A stretch of DNA of 64,000 nucleotides, taken from positions 1 through 64,000 of the forward strand of contig NZ_WKKA01000006.1 in assembly GCF_009674885.1 (NCBI RefSeq), written 5' to 3'. This stretch comes from Paracoccus sp. S-4012. Lineage in GTDB: Bacteria > Pseudomonadota > Alphaproteobacteria > Rhodobacterales > Rhodobacteraceae. The translations under genes were made by a program, and so were the position numbers. Shown one piece after another: positions 60,623-64,000 of the stretch (the stretch's first letter is position 1; every line of letters begins with the position of its first letter). The notes below the pieces were generated by a model. That model was not told the origin of the DNA, did no database searches, and saw only the letters and a program-made list of their open reading frames with translations.

Positions 60623-63600
60623 ATGACTGAGCATGCGGTGGCGCAGGCCGGGCGGGAGGGCGCGGCGCGGGTCGCGGCCGTCGTGATAAGTTGGGACGGG
60701 ATGCACGAGGCGGCGGCGTCGATTGCCGAGGGCCTCGCCGGGCATGTGGACGAGCTTTTCGTCGTCTACTCCAACGCCACCGACCGTAACGAGGTCGGCC
60801 CCGGCGCCTGGCACCGGGTGGCGCAGAGCTGGTTCTACGGCCGCAAGTTCGAGGTCGCGCTGCGCCTTGCCCCCACGGATTCGGTGCTGCTGGCGATCTC
60901 GGCCGATGCGGCGGCCGAGGACTGGGGCGACATCGTCGCCGGGCTGCGCGAGGCGCTGCGGGCCGATCCGGCGATTGCGGTCTGGGCGCCCGATCTCGAC
61001 GCGACGCCCTGGCCGAGCCATCTGGTCGCGGATGCGGATGCGGATGCGGATGCGGATGCGGAGGCGCCGGGCGCGCTCGACGAGGACGGCCTCCTTGACG
61101 TGCTGCAGACAGACGGCGTCGTCTGGGCGGTGACGCCGCCGGTGGCGGCGCGGCTGCGGCGGCTGGACTATGGGGCGAACAATCTCGGCTGGGGGATCGA
61201 CTGGACCGCCATCGCCTGCGCCCGGCTGGGTGGCGGGCGGGTCGTCCGCGATCTCAAGCGCCGCATCCGCCATGCCGAGGGGCGCGGCTACAGCACGGCG
61301 GCGGCGACGCAGAACTTCAAGAACCTGCTCGGCCAGCTCTCCGAGGAGGAGCGCCGCTGGGTGCTGGCGGCGCATGAGCGGGTGAGCGGGCGCGCGCCCG
61401 CGCCGGCGCGCGGGCCGGGGCTGGCCGAGGCGCCGGCGGTTTTCGCGCAAGCGCGCACGGTCCTTGCCCATCCGGCGCAGGAGGCGGCGCGCGAGCACCC
61501 GCTGGACGCGGTGAAGGCGGTGCATCTGCTCGACGGCCGGGCCTGGGTGCTGGCCGCGCGGAGCCTCGAGGGCGAGGACGTGGCGCTCGAGGCAGGCGGG
61601 CGGCGGCTGCCGCTGAGGCCCGTGGCCGCGCCGCCGCCGCTCTCGGGCGTGGCGCAGCCCTATCCGATGCGCGATGCCGACGGGGGCTCGGCCAGCTGCC
61701 GCCTCAACGGGCATGGCGGTTGGCAGGTCGCGGCCTGGAACACCCTCTGCGTCACCATCGCCGAGCGCGAGGCGCCGCTGCGCCTGGCCCTCGGCCCGCC
61801 GCTCGCCATCGCCGGGGCGGGCCGGGGCGCGCGCTTCAGCGCGCGGCTGGCCGCGCATCGGGCGGCGGGCGACCTCGTGCTGCGCCTGCGCGACGGCGGT
61901 GGCGGGTTGCTGGACGAGATCGTCACCGCGTTCGATCCGCGCTGCCTCGGCGCCGACCGGCCCGAGGGCTATCAGGCGGTGAGCCTCGCGCTGCCCGACG
62001 AGGCGCAGACGGTCGAACTGCTGCTCGACTATCGCCGCGCCGCAAGCCCCGCGGGCGATCCGCCGGTGTTCTTCGTGGCCGAGCCGCAGATCGTTCCCGC
62101 CCGCCCGCGCGAGAGTCATTACCGCGCCGAGGCGGTCCATTACGGCACGACCGACACGCCGCATTGGCACGCGGCCGAGATGCTGCTGTCCGATGCCGAA
62201 GCCGCGCAGGGCGTGGCGCTCGTCTCGCTCGCCGCCCGCCGCCCGGTCGCTGACCTCGCGGCCTCGGGCATCACGCTGCAGCGGGACTGGGGGCATGTGC
62301 TGGAACTGAACGCCGCCCGCGCCTTCCACGGCGTGCTGCTGCGGGACGGTCAGCCCGTCTGCCCGGTCCACCTCGCGGCCGGGCACAACGTCCTGCGTCT
62401 GCCCGAAGCCTTCCTGACCGGCACCACCACGGCGGTCGAGATCCGCGACGCCTCGGGTATCCATGTCGCCTGGCGCGACTGGCTGCTGCCGCCACGGCAG
62501 CTGACGGCGCTGCCGCATCTGCAGGCCGAGGGCCGCGCGCCGCTGCCGGTGGAGCTGTTCCCGCAGACCGCCTTCCGCTACCGCGCGCTGCGCGCCCATG
62601 CCCGCGGCGGCTCCTCGCCCGCGCTCATGGCGCAGCTCGACACCGCGATTGCCCGGCTCGAGGCGGGAATGGACCACGTCCGCCTGGGCCCGCTCGCCTT
62701 CCCCAAGGTCGAGGCGCCCGATGTCACCGTGGTGATCCCCGCGCATAACCAGATCGGCGCGACCTTCTGCTGCCTCAACGCCCTGCTGCTCGCCTGGAAC
62801 CGCGCCAGCTTCGAGGTGATCGTCGTGGACGACGCCTCGACCGACGCCACGCGCGAACTGGAAGCCCATGTCACCGGCATCCGCGTGATCCGCCACGACT
62901 CCGCGCAACGCTTCATCCGGGCCTGCAACGCGGGCGTGGCGGCGGCGCGTGGGCGCTATGTGGCGCTGCTGAACAACGACACTGAGCCGACGACCGGCTG
63001 GCTCGACGAACTGATCGAGGCGATGGAGGCCCGCCCGGACGCCGGGCTGGTCGGCTCCAAGCTGCTCTGGCCAGACGGCCGGTTGCAGGAGGCGGGCGGG
63101 ATCGTCTGGGGCAATGGCGATCCCTGGAACTACGGCCGCGGCGCCAACCCGTGGGAGCCGCGCTTCTGCTACACGCGGCAGGCGGATTACCTCTCGGGCG
63201 CGGCGCTGCTGACGACGCGCGCCCTCTGGGACGAGGTCGGCGGCCTGTCGGACTATCTCGAGCCGATGTATTTCGAGGACACCGACCTCGCCTTTAAGAT
63301 CCGCGCTGCGGGGCGGACGACCTGGTTCGTGCCGTCGTCCGTCGTGTTCCACCATGAGGGCGTGACCAGCGGCACCGACACCGCCGGCAGCGGCTTCAAG
63401 CGGTTTCAGGAGGTCAACCGGCCCAAGTTCAAGCGCCAGTGGCTGCGCGACTACGCCGCCCACGCGCCCTATGGCGAGGCGCCGGACCTCGAGAAGGACC
63501 GCGGCATCCACGGCCGCATCCTGTTCGTGGACTACACCACGCCCACGCCCGACCGCGACGCCGGCAGCTATGCCGCGCTGATGGAGATCGAGCTGATGCA

Positions 63601-64000
63601 GTCGCTCGGCTTCAAGGTGACGCTGCTGCCGGAAAACCTCGCATGGCTGGGCGGTTACAGCGAAAACCTGCAAAAGATGGGGGTCGAGGTCATCACCGCG
63701 CCCTTCTTCGCCTCCATCGACCAGTTCCTCGAGGCCCGGGCGGCGGAGTTCGACGCCTTCTATGTCATGCGCTACCACGTCGTGAACAACGTCGTGCCGA
63801 AGATCCGGGCGCTGAACCCCGAGGCGCGGATCGTGATGAACGGCGCCGACCTGCACTACCTCCGCCTGCTGCGCCGCGGAAAGGCGGCGGGTGACGCCGA
63901 CCAGATCGCCGCTGCGCGCGAGGTGCGGGTGGCGGAAATCGACGCCATGCGCAGCGTCGACGTCGTCGTCTCCTACAACGAGGTCGAGGCCGCGGTGATC
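60623..64000 (+). CDS. Large multi-domain glycosyltransferase, cut by the window end
   Basis: The frame is open for 1126 codons to the last base. Residues 1-250 look like a first sugar-transferase-type domain (AAVVISWDGMHEAAASIAEG, then DELFVVYSNATDRNE). Residues 137-146 are five Asp-Ala pairs from a GATGCG repeat. The middle part (300-690) has beta-rich binding-type segments. From 701 a family 2 domain is clear: VTVVIPAHNQIGATFCCLNA, FEVIVVDDASTDATRELEAH, VALLNNDTEPTTGWLDELIE and YFEDTDLAFKIRAAGRTTWF. From about 966 a GT-B domain starts (ILFVDYTTPTPDRDAGSYAA). It probably builds a capsule, O-antigen or exopolysaccharide. The start at 60623 is the first ATG before homologous sequence; no good ribosome site is seen. 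Confidence 0.8.
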   Translation, partial: MTEHAVAQAGREGAARVAAVVISWDGMHEAAASIAEGLAGHVDELFVVYSNATDRNEVGPGAWHRVAQSWFYGRKFEVALRLAPTDSVLLAISADAAAEDWGDIVAGLREALRADPAIAVWAPDLDATPWPSHLVADADADADADAEAPGALDEDGLLDVLQTDGVVWAVTPPVAARLRRLDYGANNLGWGIDWTAIACARLGGGRVVRDLKRRIRHAEGRGYSTAAATQNFKNLLGQLSEEERRWVLAAHERVSGRAPAPARGPGLAEAPAVFAQARTVLAHPAQEAAREHPLDAVKAVHLLDGRAWVLAARSLEGEDVALEAGGRRLPLRPVAAPPPLSGVAQPYPMRDADGGSASCRLNGHGGWQVAAWNTLCVTIAEREAPLRLALGPPLAIAGAGRGARFSARLAAHRAAGDLVLRLRDGGGGLLDEIVTAFDPRCLGADRPEGYQAVSLALPDEAQTVELLLDYRRAASPAGDPPVFFVAEPQIVPARPRESHYRAEAVHYGTTDTPHWHAAEMLLSDAEAAQGVALVSLAARRPVADLAASGITLQRDWGHVLELNAARAFHGVLLRDGQPVCPVHLAAGHNVLRLPEAFLTGTTTAVEIRDASGIHVAWRDWLLPPRQLTALPHLQAEGRAPLPVELFPQTAFRYRALRAHARGGSSPALMAQLDTAIARLEAGMDHVRLGPLAFPKVEAPDVTVVIPAHNQIGATFCCLNALLLAWNRASFEVIVVDDASTDATRELEAHVTGIRVIRHDSAQRFIRACNAGVAAARGRYVALLNNDTEPTTGWLDELIEAMEARPDAGLVGSKLLWPDGRLQEAGGIVWGNGDPWNYGRGANPWEPRFCYTRQADYLSGAALLTTRALWDEVGGLSDYLEPMYFEDTDLAFKIRAAGRTTWFVPSSVVFHHEGVTSGTDTAGSGFKRFQEVNRPKFKRQWLRDYAAHAPYGEAPDLEKDRGIHGRILFVDYTTPTPDRDAGSYAALMEIELMQSLGFKVTLLPENLAWLGGYSENLQKMGVEVITAPFFASIDQFLEARAAEFDAFYVMRYHVVNNVVPKIRALNPEARIVMNGADLHYLRLLRRGKAAGDADQIAAAREVRVAEIDAMRSVDVVVSYNEVEAAVI
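61031..61060 (+). repeat. Hexanucleotide tandem repeat GATGCG x5
   Basis: Five perfect GATGCG units followed by one GAGGCG, inside the glycosyltransferase gene, coding for alternating Asp-Ala. Changes in unit number keep the reading frame, so they would change only linker length. Confidence 0.85.

Noticed and set aside
61031..61066. CRISPR or other array
   Set aside because: Units are six bases without spacers and are in frame inside a gene.
60521..63856. Minus-strand open frame of 1111 codons
   Set aside because: It mirrors the glycosyltransferase on the plus strand, which has clear motifs. The minus translation is rich in Arg, Gly and His with no domain, as expected for the antisense of GC-rich genes.

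Overview
The window is GC-rich DNA from an alphaproteobacterium, most likely a member of the Rhodobacteraceae (Rhodobacterales). Four things point there: a full Rhodobacter-type gene transfer agent (GTA) cluster followed by cysE; an mcl2-nnrU-DUF1737-mch-sdhCDAB block laid out as I remember it from Rhodobacter sphaeroides; an rpsB-tsf pair; and intergenic GATATTTG elements next to hairpins, of a kind common in this family. No rRNA, tRNA or CRISPR array was recognised. Species cannot be named from the sequence alone.

Layout. (1) Bases 1-8345 are a decayed, IS-rich accessory zone: two copies of one IS3-family element in opposite orientation, a broken IS5-family transposase, an IS3 fossil, and four broken host genes (a small oxidase-like membrane protein, a multi-haem cytochrome c, an EF-hand protein and an XdhC maturation factor). 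One intact regulator-hydrolase fusion sits between the IS copies. (2) 8472-15995 is a tightly overlapping unit: an FdhF/YdeP-type molybdopterin oxidoreductase, CtaG, a CopD-like membrane protein, a CuA-type oxidase subunit II and a fused oxidase subunit I-III. A DUF2231 gene lies on the opposite strand inside it. (3) 16035-21959 (minus) is a dipeptide/oligopeptide ABC importer with a fused double ATPase. (4) 22332-36990 is the GTA structural cluster, g1 to g15 plus a DUF2793 gene, all intact, followed by cysE. (5) 37872-42634 (minus) is a chemotaxis operon with STAS, cheY, cheA, cheW, cheR and cheY but no cheB. (6) 42888-49743 holds an MttB-family methyltransferase, ArsC, rpsB-tsf, a cation transporter, a GNAT acetyltransferase, ndk and a LysR regulator. 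(7) 49808-57778 links fabD, two ethylmalonyl-CoA pathway genes (mcl2, mch) and succinate dehydrogenase. (8) 57951-64000 has a small protein, a large protein with a degenerate glycosyltransferase-like end, and a very large multi-domain glycosyltransferase that runs off the window.

How the genes work together. Mcl2 and Mch act late in C2 assimilation by the ethylmalonyl-CoA pathway, which also yields succinyl-CoA; succinate dehydrogenase next door carries succinate onward. The oxidase unit should take electrons from cytochrome c (CuA site intact). By hand alignment it lacks the K-channel lysine of subunit I and the matching glutamate of subunit II, and it is translationally linked to a molybdoenzyme; this is the most unusual module here. 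The GTA genes encode head, tail and packaging parts of a phage-like particle that moves host DNA.
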